In this document: positions 28,754 through 37,749 of the stretch, in pieces | Position numbering within the stretch: position 1 is the stretch's first letter | Layout of the letters: each line of letters starts with the position of its first letter | Assembly: GCA_012719125.1 (NCBI GenBank) | Contig: JAAYAY010000305.1 | Coordinates: 1 to 64,000, forward strand | Direction: 5' to 3' | DNA from: Planctomycetaceae bacterium | Lineage (GTDB): Bacteria; Planctomycetota; Planctomycetia; Pirellulales; Thermoguttaceae | Length of the DNA: 64,000 nt | Translations under genes and position numbers: made by a program | Notes under the pieces: generated by a model | What the model saw: only the letters and a program-made list of their open reading frames with translations | What the model was told of the DNA's origin: nothing | Database searches by the model: none

Positions 28754-31351
28754 TCAGGTATCTTGCAGTCCGTTCTCAGGGCTGGAATCCTCAGTCTCGC
28801 CGCCGGCCTCGTTCTCCTCGTCGGGAAGGGTTCCGTCGTCGCGGAAGACCGGCACCTTCCTGGTGAAATCGTAACGGGTATTCTTGTCCGGCCGGGGCTG
28901 CTCGCCGAAGCCGTATTCCAGATGGGCAACCACCAGGGCCAGACGCCGCTTCTGCGGAGCGGAAGGCCGCACTTTCATTCCCGGCAAGGGCTCGTCGGTC
29001 CAGGCGATCAGCCGGACGTCGCCGGGCTGCATCTGAGCCGTCTGTTCCGCAAGTCGCAGCAGCGGCCGCAAGGTGAGCGTACCCGCGTCTTGCCCCGGGC
29101 CGGTCTGCGGCACCCGATTGCGCCGATCGGGCCACAGGCTGGCAGCTTTCTCGTCGGCAGCAGCCGGCTCCCATCGGCCGGCCAAATCGACGCTGCCTTC
29201 CGCGTCGATCGTGCCCACCCAGGCCGTCATAAGCCGCCCATCGGCCGTCTTGCGGACGACCCCCGCATCGCGCAACTGGTAGCTCGTGCGGTTGACGACA
29301 CGGTGCACGCCCGAACTGGGTTCGAGCCACTGAATTCCCCCGCCCAGATCGAGCATCTGTTCGCAGTGGGTCATCTGGGCCGAACTGGACCGCACCCTCA
29401 GGTCTTCGAGCCGAACCTCGGAGCCGTACCGATAGGCAACTCGTTGGGGCGACTCTCCAAGCTTCAGACCGGTTGTTGCGGGATCCCCTGTCGTCGGGAA
29501 GGGCAGAATCTGCGTGTTCACGTCGTCGAATTGAAACTCGTAGCCCGTGCCCAGCGACGTATAGAACGCCGAATAGCGGGTCACGTGGCCGCGAGGATAG
29601 CCAGCCTGCATCTCGACCACCGCCACCTCGGTCTCGGCGCGGACGAAGCCGATGTCGAGTTGGGCCTGCCGAATTACCACAATCGCACAGACCACGGCGA
29701 TCACCGGGGCGGCAACCCAGGCCCATTCCACGCGCCCGAGGATCTTGAAAACCAGCCAGTTCAGCGGCACGAGCACCACCAGGTAGCCGGCCACGATCCA
29801 CACGACGAAGCTGCGGTCGGGCACCTCGATCCCGGCCGCATCGGAGAGCGCCTCTCGAGCGGCGTCAGCCACGGCACTGAAGTCGTTCCAGGCCGCGTAG
29901 TTCATCACCGGCACCTGCTGCAATCCTTCCTCAGGAGCCACTAACCCGGAGGTCGGTTGGCTCGGAGGATTCACATCAGCCAGAGCGATCATCTCCCCGG
30001 AGGCCAAGCTGGCACGCCGTCCGACGTCCCGTGAGAAATAGCGCAGTTGAGAGACCCACTCCGTGCTATACCGCGACCCCACGCGAGCCCCATCCGCCCA
30101 ATGGACGGAATAGTCGGCCAGATCTCCCGCCATGGGCGAGCCGGTGAAACGGCGAGCGGGGCGCCGCATCAGGCAGCCATTGTAGAACCCGTCCAGGCCA
30201 GGCCAACTGACGATCTCGCGACCACTCAATTTGAAGGCCGAAATCACCACCCTGCCCCGGCCAATCCGCCTCTCCACCACCAGGTTGCCGGTGAAGGGAA
30301 CATATTGTGCGTCGGGATGCTTGTTCAGTTTCACCCCGGACCACCTGGAAATCGGTTTCAAGGGCGGGGCCGGAAGTTTGCGGATCGGCAGACTCCAGTG
30401 GCGGTTGATTTCGTCGAGGTCGTTTGCCGTCAGTTCAACCGTTCCATCGCCTTTGGCCGGCAGGTAATCGCTCAGGAAACTGTTGTTGAGCGTTTCCAGC
30501 GTCTCGGGACCGCTGATGATCAATTGGCCGCCCCAGTGGATCCAGTCGAGCAGGGCCACCTGTTGTTCCAGGCTCAAGGCCTCGGGGTCGGCGTCGTCCC
30601 AGAGCACGTAGGCCGTACTGGTCCAGAACAGCGACTGGCTTGGGATCGGAGTTCGCCGCCCCGGCGAGATCAGCGAGACCCGATAATGCTCGTTGGCCCG
30701 GGTCCCCACAGCGTCGAGCGTTTTCAGGTATCCGTACAGTTCCGGATAGCGAGCCAGCACCAGAAAATGGAACTGGTAGTAAGGTATGCGGCTGATTGGT
30801 GGGAACAACGAATAGTATCCCCCCGAGCGCCGCCGTGCATCGAGGGTTGCCAGCATGGGGACGGTTGGCGTCTCCGGCAAATAGAAGACCGTATCGATGG
30901 TTCTGGCCTGCCCCTTGGGAAATGCCACCGATCGCTTCGTGGTCACGGCGAACGGCATGCCCGGCAGAGATGTTTTTTCGCCTGCGGCGAGATCGAGATT
31001 GCCGGTGATATCGAAGTTGTTGGCAACGGCCGAGAAAGTGGTCGTCGTCCAATGCCCCGGCTTCAGGAAACAGGCCTTCTGAGCCGGATCCCCCAGTTTG
31101 GGGAAACCGCCCATCGGACCGTGAGGCAGTGAGGCGTAGCGAAGTTCGCGAAGGGGTGCCTTCTTCGCCTGCTCACGAAGCCGCTCCTGTCGCTCCTGCA
31201 ACTCCTTCTCCAGCTCCTCCGGGGTCTGCGCACGACTGCGGCTGCTGCGACAACTGCAACCTTTGCAGCCGGGAATGCAGATCGCCGCGGCCAATGTCAA
31301 GAACAGCAGCCATCTGCCAAGCCGGGAACCTCTGCTACCGTCTCGTTCCAT
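28754..31351 (-). CDS. Large membrane-anchored lipoprotein associated with an ABC exporter
   Basis: An 865-residue protein of unknown function. The N-terminus is a lipoprotein signal (LLFLTLAAAICIPGCKGCSC, likely lipidated Cys near 30), followed by a charged coiled coil (EELEKELQERQERLREQ). A region around 290-330 (WDDADPEALSLEQQVALLDW, IHWGGQLIISGP) resembles the class I glutamine-amidotransferase-like fold used as a non-enzymatic scaffold in GldG-type proteins. Two adjacent membrane segments (about 515-555) precede a C-terminal soluble domain. First gene of the set with the ATPase (15-base gap) and permease. Together they look like a GldA/F/G-like export or envelope complex; that is inference from order and topology. 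ATG 31351 gives the best signal peptide. Confidence 0.7.
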   Translation of the reverse strand: MERDGSRGSRLGRWLLFLTLAAAICIPGCKGCSCRSSRSRAQTPEELEKELQERQERLREQAKKAPLRELRYASLPHGPMGGFPKLGDPAQKACFLKPGHWTTTTFSAVANNFDITGNLDLAAGEKTSLPGMPFAVTTKRSVAFPKGQARTIDTVFYLPETPTVPMLATLDARRRSGGYYSLFPPISRIPYYQFHFLVLARYPELYGYLKTLDAVGTRANEHYRVSLISPGRRTPIPSQSLFWTSTAYVLWDDADPEALSLEQQVALLDWIHWGGQLIISGPETLETLNNSFLSDYLPAKGDGTVELTANDLDEINRHWSLPIRKLPAPPLKPISRWSGVKLNKHPDAQYVPFTGNLVVERRIGRGRVVISAFKLSGREIVSWPGLDGFYNGCLMRRPARRFTGSPMAGDLADYSVHWADGARVGSRYSTEWVSQLRYFSRDVGRRASLASGEMIALADVNPPSQPTSGLVAPEEGLQQVPVMNYAAWNDFSAVADAAREALSDAAGIEVPDRSFVVWIVAGYLVVLVPLNWLVFKILGRVEWAWVAAPVIAVVCAIVVIRQAQLDIGFVRAETEVAVVEMQAGYPRGHVTRYSAFYTSLGTGYEFQFDDVNTQILPFPTTGDPATTGLKLGESPQRVAYRYGSEVRLEDLRVRSSSAQMTHCEQMLDLGGGIQWLEPSSGVHRVVNRTSYQLRDAGVVRKTADGRLMTAWVGTIDAEGSVDLAGRWEPAAADEKAASLWPDRRNRVPQTGPGQDAGTLTLRPLLRLAEQTAQMQPGDVRLIAWTDEPLPGMKVRPSAPQKRRLALVVAHLEYGFGEQPRPDKNTRYDFTRKVPVFRDDGTLPDEENEAGGETEDSSPENGLQDT

Positions 31352-31545
31352 CGGGCAACCACCCTGCAAACCACCACCCCAGTCTCGCCGACCCGACCCT
31401 CGCCCGGGTCGACCCCATAAGGACGATCTTCTGCTGCCTCTGAGTTTAGGCGGAATCGGCCTCGCAGGGAAGCGTTTGGCTCGGTTCGGTGGGGGTCGGG
31501 CTCAGTAGGTGCCGGGCACCTACATGCCCCGTCCGCAACTCGCTT

Positions 31546-31854
31546 CTACGCGGGTTCCAGGATGCGGATTTCCGATCCCGTGACCAACTCTTTGACCTGC
31601 TTGCGGTATTCGACCATGTGACGAGCCACCAGGTGAGCCTCCAGCGCGTCCACCGATTCCCACTTTTCCACCACGAAAACAACCGATTCGGCCGGCTCGG
31701 CCTGGGCGTCGATCTCCGTGGGAATGTCGACCATCGGCGTGTACTCGATACACCCTGTCTCTTCGCAAACCAACGGTACGATCTTGCGAAATTCCGCCAG
31801 AAAATCGTCGCGCCGACCGTCAGCCACCCGAATTGTCGCAATCACGCAGATCAT
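31546..31854 (-). CDS. Antibiotic-biosynthesis-monooxygenase (YgiN-like) protein
   Basis: A 102-residue dimeric alpha-beta-barrel protein of the ABM superfamily. The pattern MICVIATIRVADGRRDDFLA, ETGCIEYTPMVDIP, VVFVVEKWESVDALEAHL and H.VEYRKQVKEL matches quinol monooxygenase YgiN and similar proteins, which oxidise quinols or remove reactive quinones. It lies 31 bases downstream of an OSBS-like enolase gene on the same strand, so a role in quinone chemistry is plausible. The superfamily also includes haem-degrading and unknown enzymes, so the substrate is uncertain. Confidence 0.8.
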   Translation of the reverse strand: MICVIATIRVADGRRDDFLAEFRKIVPLVCEETGCIEYTPMVDIPTEIDAQAEPAESVVFVVEKWESVDALEAHLVARHMVEYRKQVKELVTGSEIRILEPA

Positions 31855-31885
31855 GGTTTCGTCGTCCTGTCCAGGTTACGACAAC

Positions 31886-33001
31886 TCAGGCGACTTCCGC
31901 CTGGTTGATACAACACTTCTCCAGTCGTTCGGCATCCGGTTCGACACCGATTCCCGGCTCGGTCCACAGTCGGGCGGCCAATGCCGAGTCGTCGCCCGAC
32001 CGGGCTAGCGCCGGGGCCTCGGCCAGGTCGAACTCGAACGCCTCGGCGGGATCGATCCAGTCGGCTGGATAGGTGCAGTTTTCCTTGGACGCGAACGCCA
32101 GGCCGTGCCGCACGCCGATCGCCGACTGGAGGAGGGCCCCCACCCGGCAAGGCGTGCAGGCCGCGTGGCAGGCATTGTGAATTGCCACGGCCGGGGTCAG
32201 ACCCCCGACGCGGCCGACCCCCAGGTTGATGAATTTGCAGCTCTTCAGGTCGAGGGCCATTTCCACGTGGTCGGTTGAGACGATCGATTCCTCGAGGCAG
32301 ATCGGAGTTCGCAGGGCCTCCTGAACCATGGCGTGCCCGACCAGGTCGTCGGGCATCAAAGGCTGCTCCACCATGGCCAGCATGAAGTCGTCCAGGCGGC
32401 ACAACGTCTCCATGTTGCTGAGGGTCATTGCCCCTTCCACATCGACGTGCAGCGTTTCGGTGCCGAACTCCTGGCGAACCACGTTGATCATGTTGACGTC
32501 CCAGCCGGGACGCATCTTCAGCTCGATCCGGGCAAATCCCGCGTCAAAGGCCGCGTGCATTGCCGCAAACAACTCCTCGATCGTTTCGGTCCGATCCAGC
32601 GAGACGCCCAGGGCGACCCAATCCCGTTTGCCCTGCAGCACTTGGTGCAGCGGCTTGCCTTCGGCCCGAGCCTTGAGGTCCCACCAGGCCGTGTCGAGCG
32701 CCGCCTTGGCGTACTGGTTTCCCCGAAACGGCGCCAGCCGCTCCGCTAGTGCGTCGCCGTTGGCAAGCGACTGCCCGATCACCGCGGGAGCCAGCCAGTC
32801 GCGGAGGGCAGCAAAGGAACCTCCGGCCCATTGGCCGCCCAACGGAGCCGTGCCGGGAGACGCCTCCCCCCATCCGGACAGGTCGCCGCTTCGCATCCGT
32901 ATCAGTACGGTCTCGAGCTTGCCGATCGCACCGGCGGGGGTTTGTTGCGGACGTTTGAGCGGCAAGGCTGCCAGGTAGATGTCAATTCTATCGATCTTCA
33001 T
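31886..33001 (-). CDS. Enolase-superfamily protein, o-succinylbenzoate-synthase-like
   Basis: A 371-residue member of the muconate-lactonising/OSBS branch. The capping domain (about 1-125) and barrel are complete. Metal ligands appear as Asp188 (HVDVEGA), Glu212 (VEQPL) and Glu237 (CLEES). The first catalytic lysine is kept as Lys162 in IELKMRPGWD (ExK in place of the usual KxK). The second lysine, normally in an INIK.GRVGG string, is Gly261 here (FINLGVGRVGG). Without it, menaquinone-type OSBS or N-acylamino-acid racemase chemistry is doubtful, so this may be another reaction or a non-standard OSBS. The downstream neighbour is a YgiN-like protein; no men genes are adjacent. Confidence 0.72.
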   Translation of the reverse strand: MKIDRIDIYLAALPLKRPQQTPAGAIGKLETVLIRMRSGDLSGWGEASPGTAPLGGQWAGGSFAALRDWLAPAVIGQSLANGDALAERLAPFRGNQYAKAALDTAWWDLKARAEGKPLHQVLQGKRDWVALGVSLDRTETIEELFAAMHAAFDAGFARIELKMRPGWDVNMINVVRQEFGTETLHVDVEGAMTLSNMETLCRLDDFMLAMVEQPLMPDDLVGHAMVQEALRTPICLEESIVSTDHVEMALDLKSCKFINLGVGRVGGLTPAVAIHNACHAACTPCRVGALLQSAIGVRHGLAFASKENCTYPADWIDPAEAFEFDLAEAPALARSGDDSALAARLWTEPGIGVEPDAERLEKCCINQAEVA

Positions 33002-33078
33002 CGGCTGTTCTTGTACTTGGGGGGGCCTGGGGCGGGGAGGCCAACGGTGTGGGGATCTCGTGTGATGACTCTGTGGAC

Positions 33079-33095
33079 GGCACTCGGAGAGTGCC
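33079..33095. repeat. GGCACTC hairpin repeat
   Basis: GGCACTC-GGA-GAGTGCC followed by GGCTAC lies between trpE and the enolase gene. Similar GGCAC...GTGCC elements beside GTAGC occur at 748-765, so it appears to be a dispersed hairpin. Confidence 0.5.
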
Positions 33096-33114
33096 GGCTA
33101 CCTTCTTTGCCCGG

Positions 33115-34641
33115 CTACTTCTCCTCTATTTCCGCCAGTTCGATGGCCTTGAGCAGGCCGCGGGCCTTGTTAAGCGTTTCATTCCATTCGTTGATGGGAA
33201 TGCTATCGGCCACGATCCCGGCGCCCGCCTGCACGTAGGCCTTGTCGCCCTGAACGACGATCGTTCGCAGGGCAATGCAAGTATCCATGTTGCCGCTGAA
33301 GTCGATGTAGCCGACGGCCCCGGCATAGGGTCCCCGCCGATGGGGTTCCAACTCATCGATGATCTCCATGGCTCGCACCTTCGGGGCCCCGGAAACGGTG
33401 CCGGCGGGCAGGCACGACTGGAGTGCGTCGAAGGCCGTCTTACCCGGCGACAGATGGCCCGTCACGTTCGAGGTAATGTGCATCACGTGGCTGTACCGTT
33501 CGATCGTCATCACGTCGGTGACGTTCACCGAGCGGTATTGGGAGACCCGTCCCACGTCGTTGCGTCCCAGGTCGACGAGCATCACGTGTTCGGCACACTC
33601 CTTGGGATCCGCCAGCAACTCGTCGCCGAGCCGCCGGTCTTCTTCCTCGGTTTTGCCCCGCGGGCGTGTTCCGGCAAGGGGCCGGGTGGTGATCTGCCCG
33701 TTGACGACGCGGACCATGATTTCCGGCGAGCTGCCTACGAGCGTCACGCCCGGCGTTCGCAGGTAGAACATAAACGGGCTGGGGTTCACCACCCGCAACC
33801 TGCGGTAAATCTGGAACGGATGCGAGCGAATCGGTACTTCGAGACGCTGGCTGAACACGACCTGGAAGATATCGCCCGCCTTGATGTACTCGACGCATTT
33901 TCTGACGGCCGCTTCGAAGTCTTCCTGGGTGAAGTTCGATTGCCAGGCCAGCCGGGTCTCGCCGCTCGTATCGATATCGACGGGCTTGAGTTCTCCCGAC
34001 CTGGAGCCAAGCCGGTCGACGATCTCGTCGACCCGCAGGCAGGCCGTCTCGTAGGCGCGGCGCCGGTCGCCGGCGGCGCGGTCCAATCGCGCCATGGCGA
34101 CCACGACGATCGTCTTGGTCACATTGTCGAACACCACCATCTGATCGTAGAAGGCAAAGGCCAGGTCTGGCACCTGACGATCGTCGGCGGGCGCGTTGGG
34201 TAGATGCTCCACGTATCGCACGGTATCGTAACCAGCATAGCCGACCGCGCCGCTGCAGAACGGCGGCAGTTCCGGCAACGTCGCCGCCCGAACCGATTCG
34301 ATCCGCTGGCGCAATTCCTTCAGCGGGTCGGCGGTCGCGAACTGCCGCGTCTCCAAAATCGGCTCTCCCGACGCCGAGACCCCCGTGTGCGAACTGATCG
34401 TCACGCGGTTGGCATAGGCCTCGATCTCCAGAAACGGATGCGTGGCCAGAAAGCTGTATCGGCCCACCTTCTCGCCCCCGACGACGCTCTCTGCCAGGCA
34501 GGAGCACCGGCCGGCGTCGAGCTTGTGGAAGGCGGAGACCGGTGTAAGCGAATCGCTGACCAGGCGACGATAGACGGGCACCAGATCGGCGCCGCCGTCG
34601 GCAAGATCGCAGAATCGCTCGAACTCGGGAAAGTGCTTCAC
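33115..34641 (-). CDS. trpE: Anthranilate synthase component I
   Basis: Converts chorismate to anthranilate with the glutaminase TrpG, the first committed step of tryptophan synthesis. The 508-residue protein has the chorismate-binding core: [69 protein letters not shown] and [21 protein letters not shown]. The N-terminal regulatory motif usually LLES is LAES ([19 protein letters not shown]), in the tryptophan feedback pocket, so inhibition may differ. GTG 34641 is chosen because AAAGGGA sits 10-16 bases upstream and the frame then begins [10 protein letters not shown]. No trpG or other trp genes are adjacent. pabB is a less likely alternative. Confidence 0.92.
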   Translation of the reverse strand: MKHFPEFERFCDLADGGADLVPVYRRLVSDSLTPVSAFHKLDAGRCSCLAESVVGGEKVGRYSFLATHPFLEIEAYANRVTISSHTGVSASGEPILETRQFATADPLKELRQRIESVRAATLPELPPFCSGAVGYAGYDTVRYVEHLPNAPADDRQVPDLAFAFYDQMVVFDNVTKTIVVVAMARLDRAAGDRRRAYETACLRVDEIVDRLGSRSGELKPVDIDTSGETRLAWQSNFTQEDFEAAVRKCVEYIKAGDIFQVVFSQRLEVPIRSHPFQIYRRLRVVNPSPFMFYLRTPGVTLVGSSPEIMVRVVNGQITTRPLAGTRPRGKTEEEDRRLGDELLADPKECAEHVMLVDLGRNDVGRVSQYRSVNVTDVMTIERYSHVMHITSNVTGHLSPGKTAFDALQSCLPAGTVSGAPKVRAMEIIDELEPHRRGPYAGAVGYIDFSGNMDTCIALRTIVVQGDKAYVQAGAGIVADSIPINEWNETLNKARGLLKAIELAEIEEK

Positions 34642-35003
34642 TGCCAATGGTTCCCTTTCACAAGCTGCCAGCCGCACCACCCTGCACGGACCTCAATGAC
34701 GGTGAACTCTCATCCGAAATACAGCGACCGAAATACAGCGAGCAACGGGAGGGAGCCGTTTCGGCCAAGCAGTACCTCGTCCTGGTTGGCGGCCTTGCCG
34801 CCCTGTGGGAGTCGCCGGGTCGGGAAAAGGTTCACTTTACCAGCGTCGCCCCCTCCCCACAAGGAACATCGCCCCCCCGACTCCTGCCGGCATGCAGCGA
34901 AGGCATCGCCCACTCCCCGGCGGCCCAACAGCCACGGCAACGGGCCTTCAGGCCCCCCTATTCTGAGATTCCAGCGCGACGTATCCCTTTGACTCCACTC
35001 GCC

Positions 35004-35031
35004 TTGACACCCCTGAGGGTAGTGATAGAAT
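35004..35031 (+). promoter_or_regulatory. Consensus-like promoter of mcsA
   Basis: TTGACA (35004-35009), 16-base spacer, TAGAAT (35026-35031). Expected start near 35038, leaving a leader of about 100 bases before mcsA. This is the strongest vegetative promoter noticed in the window. The rest of the 34642-35139 gap holds a tandem 14-mer CGAAATACAGCGA(C/G) and no gene. Confidence 0.65.
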
Positions 35032-35139
35032 CCTGTTGGCAGCGTCCATTTTTCCCTGCGTCCAACGAGGACGTTTGCTTCGTCGCGTCGGTCGGTCAAC
35101 CGACTTGCTGACTTCCCGCGTTCCTCTGGATTTCGTGCC

Positions 35140-35673
35140 ATGAAGTGTCAGAAGTGTGACAAGCCGGCCACGTGCCACATCACGGAACTGACCAACGGCA
35201 CTCCTCAGGAACTGCATCTCTGCGAGGATCATGCCCGGCAGTACCTGACTGCCGGTGCCGAGGAGACCGTGGCCGGCAAGGGGATGGCTGCCGCGATGGC
35301 CCAGCATATGGCCCAGCAAATGGCCCAACAGATGGCCGTCGGGCAGACGGCCGAGGAATTGGAAAAGCTCGACCAGCAGGCTTGCCCCGTTTGCGGGATT
35401 ACCTTCTACGAATTCCGCAGTCAGGGACGGCTGGGTTGTCCGAATGATTACCTCTGCTTTCAGTCGCAGCTCGAACCCCTGATTCTCAACATCCACGGAG
35501 AATCGCAGCACGCGGGCAAGTCGCCGAAAGGAAACCCGGGCACAAGTCACCAGCGAACCCAGCTCATTCGTTTGCGCCGCGAAATGAAGGAGGCCGTTGC
35601 TCGCGAGGAATACGAAAAGGCTTCCGAGCTTCGCGACCGAATCCGCGCCATTGAAGAAGATGCCGCACCATGA
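35140..35673 (+). CDS. mcsA: McsA-like zinc-finger/UVR protein
   Basis: A 177-residue partner and activator of the protein-arginine kinase McsB. Two zinc-binding CxxC pairs at the N-terminus (MKCQKCDKPATCH, LCEDHA) and a second set in the middle (ACPVCGITFYEF, GCPND) flank a Met/Gln-rich stretch AMAQHMAQQMAQQMAVG (about 50-68). The C-terminus is a UVR motif (RLRREMKEAVAREEYEKASE, LRDRIRAIEE) as in UvrB/UvrC and McsA. The order mcsA-mcsB is as in Firmicutes, but ctsR and clpC do not flank it, so the kinase is not in the classic heat-shock operon here. The Gln/Met repeat is not usual. Confidence 0.9.
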   Translation: MKCQKCDKPATCHITELTNGTPQELHLCEDHARQYLTAGAEETVAGKGMAAAMAQHMAQQMAQQMAVGQTAEELEKLDQQACPVCGITFYEFRSQGRLGCPNDYLCFQSQLEPLILNIHGESQHAGKSPKGNPGTSHQRTQLIRLRREMKEAVAREEYEKASELRDRIRAIEEDAAP

Positions 35674-35785
35674 TCCGAGGAGCCGCCTCGCAGTTGAGCC
35701 GGCATCGGTTTGTTCATCCCTTGCATCCGTTTTTCATACCTGTAACTGACCGGCAGCCTTGGCTGTCCGATTCCGGAACTCCATC

Positions 35786-36862
35786 GTGGAACTTGACGAC
35801 CTGACTCGCTATAGCGGCGAATGGCTGCGTGGTGTCGGCCCCGAATCCGACATCGTGATCTCCAGTCGTATTCGCCTTGCACGCAACCTCGCCGACTACC
35901 CGTTCATCAGCCGGGCAAGCGACCAGGACCGCGTCCATATCCTCAACGATCTCCACGAGAGCATCCAGGACATTGCCCAGAACGAAGAGATCCTCTGCGT
36001 GAACGTGGAGGACCTCGGCGGCGTCGATCGCCAGTTCCTCGTGGAACGCCAGTTGATCAGTCGCGAACTGGCCGAAAGCCGGGGCGCTCGTTCGGTCACC
36101 ATCGGACGGGCCGAGAATTTCTCCCTCATGGTCAACGAAGAGGATCACGTGCGGATCCAGGTCATGCAGAGCGGCCTGGACCTCGATACCGCTTGGGAGC
36201 GGATTAATCGAATCGACGACCAGATCGAACAGCACGTCACCTACGCCTTCGACGAGACCCTCGGGTACCTGACGGCCTGTCCCACCAACGTGGGGACGGG
36301 AATGCGAGTTAGCGTGATGCTCCATCTGCCCGCCCTGGTCATGACGCGGCATATCGAGAAGGTCTTCCGCAGCCTGCACAAGATCAGCCTCGCCGTCCGC
36401 GGTCTGTATGGCGAGGGCTCTCAGGCCATGGGCGACTTCTACCAGATCAGCAATCAGGTCACTCTGGGCAGAGCCGAGGAAGACATCATCAAGCAAGTGT
36501 GCGACGTCGTTCCCGTCATCATCGGGTACGAACGACAGGCGCGCGATTTCCTGGTTCGAGAGAAACAGGAGAACCTCCACGATCGGGTGGCCCGAGCCTA
36601 CGGCATTCTCCGCAACGCCCAGACCATCAGCTCCGAAGAAACCATGCACCTGCTTTCGAGCGTGCGGATGGGCATCAATCTCGGCCTGATCGAAGACCTC
36701 AAGATCCCGGTCATCAACGAGCTGTTCATCCACACCCAGCCAGCCCATCTGCAGAAGCTCAGCGGCACGGAGCTCGACACCACCGACCGCAACATTGAAC
36801 GGGCTCGCTACCTCCGCACCCATCTCAGCTCCCAAGGGCCGAGGGAGTCGGAGAAGAACTGA
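35786..36862 (+). CDS. mcsB: Protein-arginine kinase McsB
   Basis: ATP:guanido phosphotransferase that phosphorylates protein arginines, marking proteins for Clp proteolysis in Firmicutes. The roughly 358-residue protein carries the family signatures: GEWLRGVGPESDIVISSRIRLARNLADYPF, NEEDHVRIQVM, YLTACPTNVGTGMRVSVMLH with the conserved Cys, GLYGEGSQAMGDFYQISNQVTLG, and SSVRMGINLGLI. GTG 35786 reproduces the usual N-terminus (VELDDLTRYSGEWLRG); a TTG at 35759 is an alternative. It follows mcsA by 112 bases. Presence in a non-Firmicute implies a phosphoarginine system with different regulation. Confidence 0.92.
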   Translation: MELDDLTRYSGEWLRGVGPESDIVISSRIRLARNLADYPFISRASDQDRVHILNDLHESIQDIAQNEEILCVNVEDLGGVDRQFLVERQLISRELAESRGARSVTIGRAENFSLMVNEEDHVRIQVMQSGLDLDTAWERINRIDDQIEQHVTYAFDETLGYLTACPTNVGTGMRVSVMLHLPALVMTRHIEKVFRSLHKISLAVRGLYGEGSQAMGDFYQISNQVTLGRAEEDIIKQVCDVVPVIIGYERQARDFLVREKQENLHDRVARAYGILRNAQTISSEETMHLLSSVRMGINLGLIEDLKIPVINELFIHTQPAHLQKLSGTELDTTDRNIERARYLRTHLSSQGPRESEKN

Positions 36863-37036
36863 CGCCCTTCGTGGATTGCCGCGCGTCTTGCCAAAGCGAT
36901 CGACATATCTCTCGACGATTTGGCGTCAGGGACGGTGTAGGCCTCGCGAGAAATCTCTTGCCGGCGAGTGTCGTTCGGCATCTCCTCTTGGCGGAGTGAA
37001 CCTGGTCCGACCAGCCGGCGCCGGCGTGGTCCCCTT

Positions 37037-37543
37037 TCACTCCTCGCCCGTCACCTTCGCTCGCACGGCCGCCACCACATTGGCCGGTAGGAATCGGGCA
37101 AGCGCCTTTTCGTCGGCAAGCGGCGCAATCTGCTTGATGAGCGAACTGGAGACGTGGGCCAGCTCTCCGTCTGCCAGCATGAACAGCGTCTCCACCTCGG
37201 GGGCCAGACGCCGATTGGCCATCATCATGGTCAGTTCCGCCGGGATGTCGGTAATCGGCCGGACCCCGCGGATCATTACGCAGGCCCCGCACGATTTCAC
37301 GAATTCCACGGCCAACCCGTGGAATTCCCGGATTTCGACGTTCTTCAAGTGTGCCGTTGCCGTCCGGATCAAATCGACCCGCTCGACTTCGTCAAACATC
37401 GGCTCCTTTTCAATGTTCACCCCCACCCCGATGATCAGCCGATCAAAGAGTCTGCTGCTGCGTTCCATGACGTCGAGATGGCCGAGCGTGATCGGATCGA
37501 ACGAACCGGGATAAACCGCCTGACGGGGACTCAATTCACTCAT
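37037..37543 (-). CDS. coaD: Phosphopantetheine adenylyltransferase
   Basis: Penultimate step of coenzyme A synthesis: 4'-phosphopantetheine plus ATP gives dephospho-CoA. The 168-residue nucleotidyltransferase has AVYPGSFDPITLGHLDVMER (the T.GH motif), VMIRGVRPITDIPAELTMMM with the substrate Arg, and HVSSSLIKQIA, corresponding to the ISS-S-..K.. ATP motif (Val replaces Ile). Length is standard. It is monocistronic and convergent with mcsB. Confidence 0.95.
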   Translation of the reverse strand: MSELSPRQAVYPGSFDPITLGHLDVMERSSRLFDRLIIGVGVNIEKEPMFDEVERVDLIRTATAHLKNVEIREFHGLAVEFVKSCGACVMIRGVRPITDIPAELTMMMANRRLAPEVETLFMLADGELAHVSSSLIKQIAPLADEKALARFLPANVVAAVRAKVTGEE

Positions 37544-37598
37544 CGTTGCTACCGGGGTTAAGAGCCTCGAACCGCACCTGATCGTTTCTGGTGATAAT

Positions 37599-37720
37599 CA
37601 TGATCTTAATCGTAATCTTAATCCCGATCTACGCCCCAGGCTCTCACGTCCGCTCATTCGTGCCTGGGCGAGCGGAGAGTCAAGACGGGATTAGGATTAC
37701 AAACAAGACTATGATTAAGA
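37599..37720. repeat. GATTAAGATTACG-type inverted repeat
   Basis: ATGATCTTAATCGTAATC and TTAATCCCG on the left (37599-37628) and CGGGATTAGGATTACAAAC with ATGATTAAGACGG on the right (37688-37720) are imperfect inverse copies made of GATTAAGATTACG-like words. They flank a GC-rich centre containing CCAGGC...GCCTGGG. This is another low-GC dispersed element in the coaD upstream region. Confidence 0.55.
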
Positions 37721-37749
37721 CGGGGACACGCCCTTCGGGCTCAATTCCG

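Noticed and set aside
27755-29944. 729-codon plus-strand frame across the ABC ATPase gene
   Set aside because: Antisense shadow of two real genes; no domain seen.
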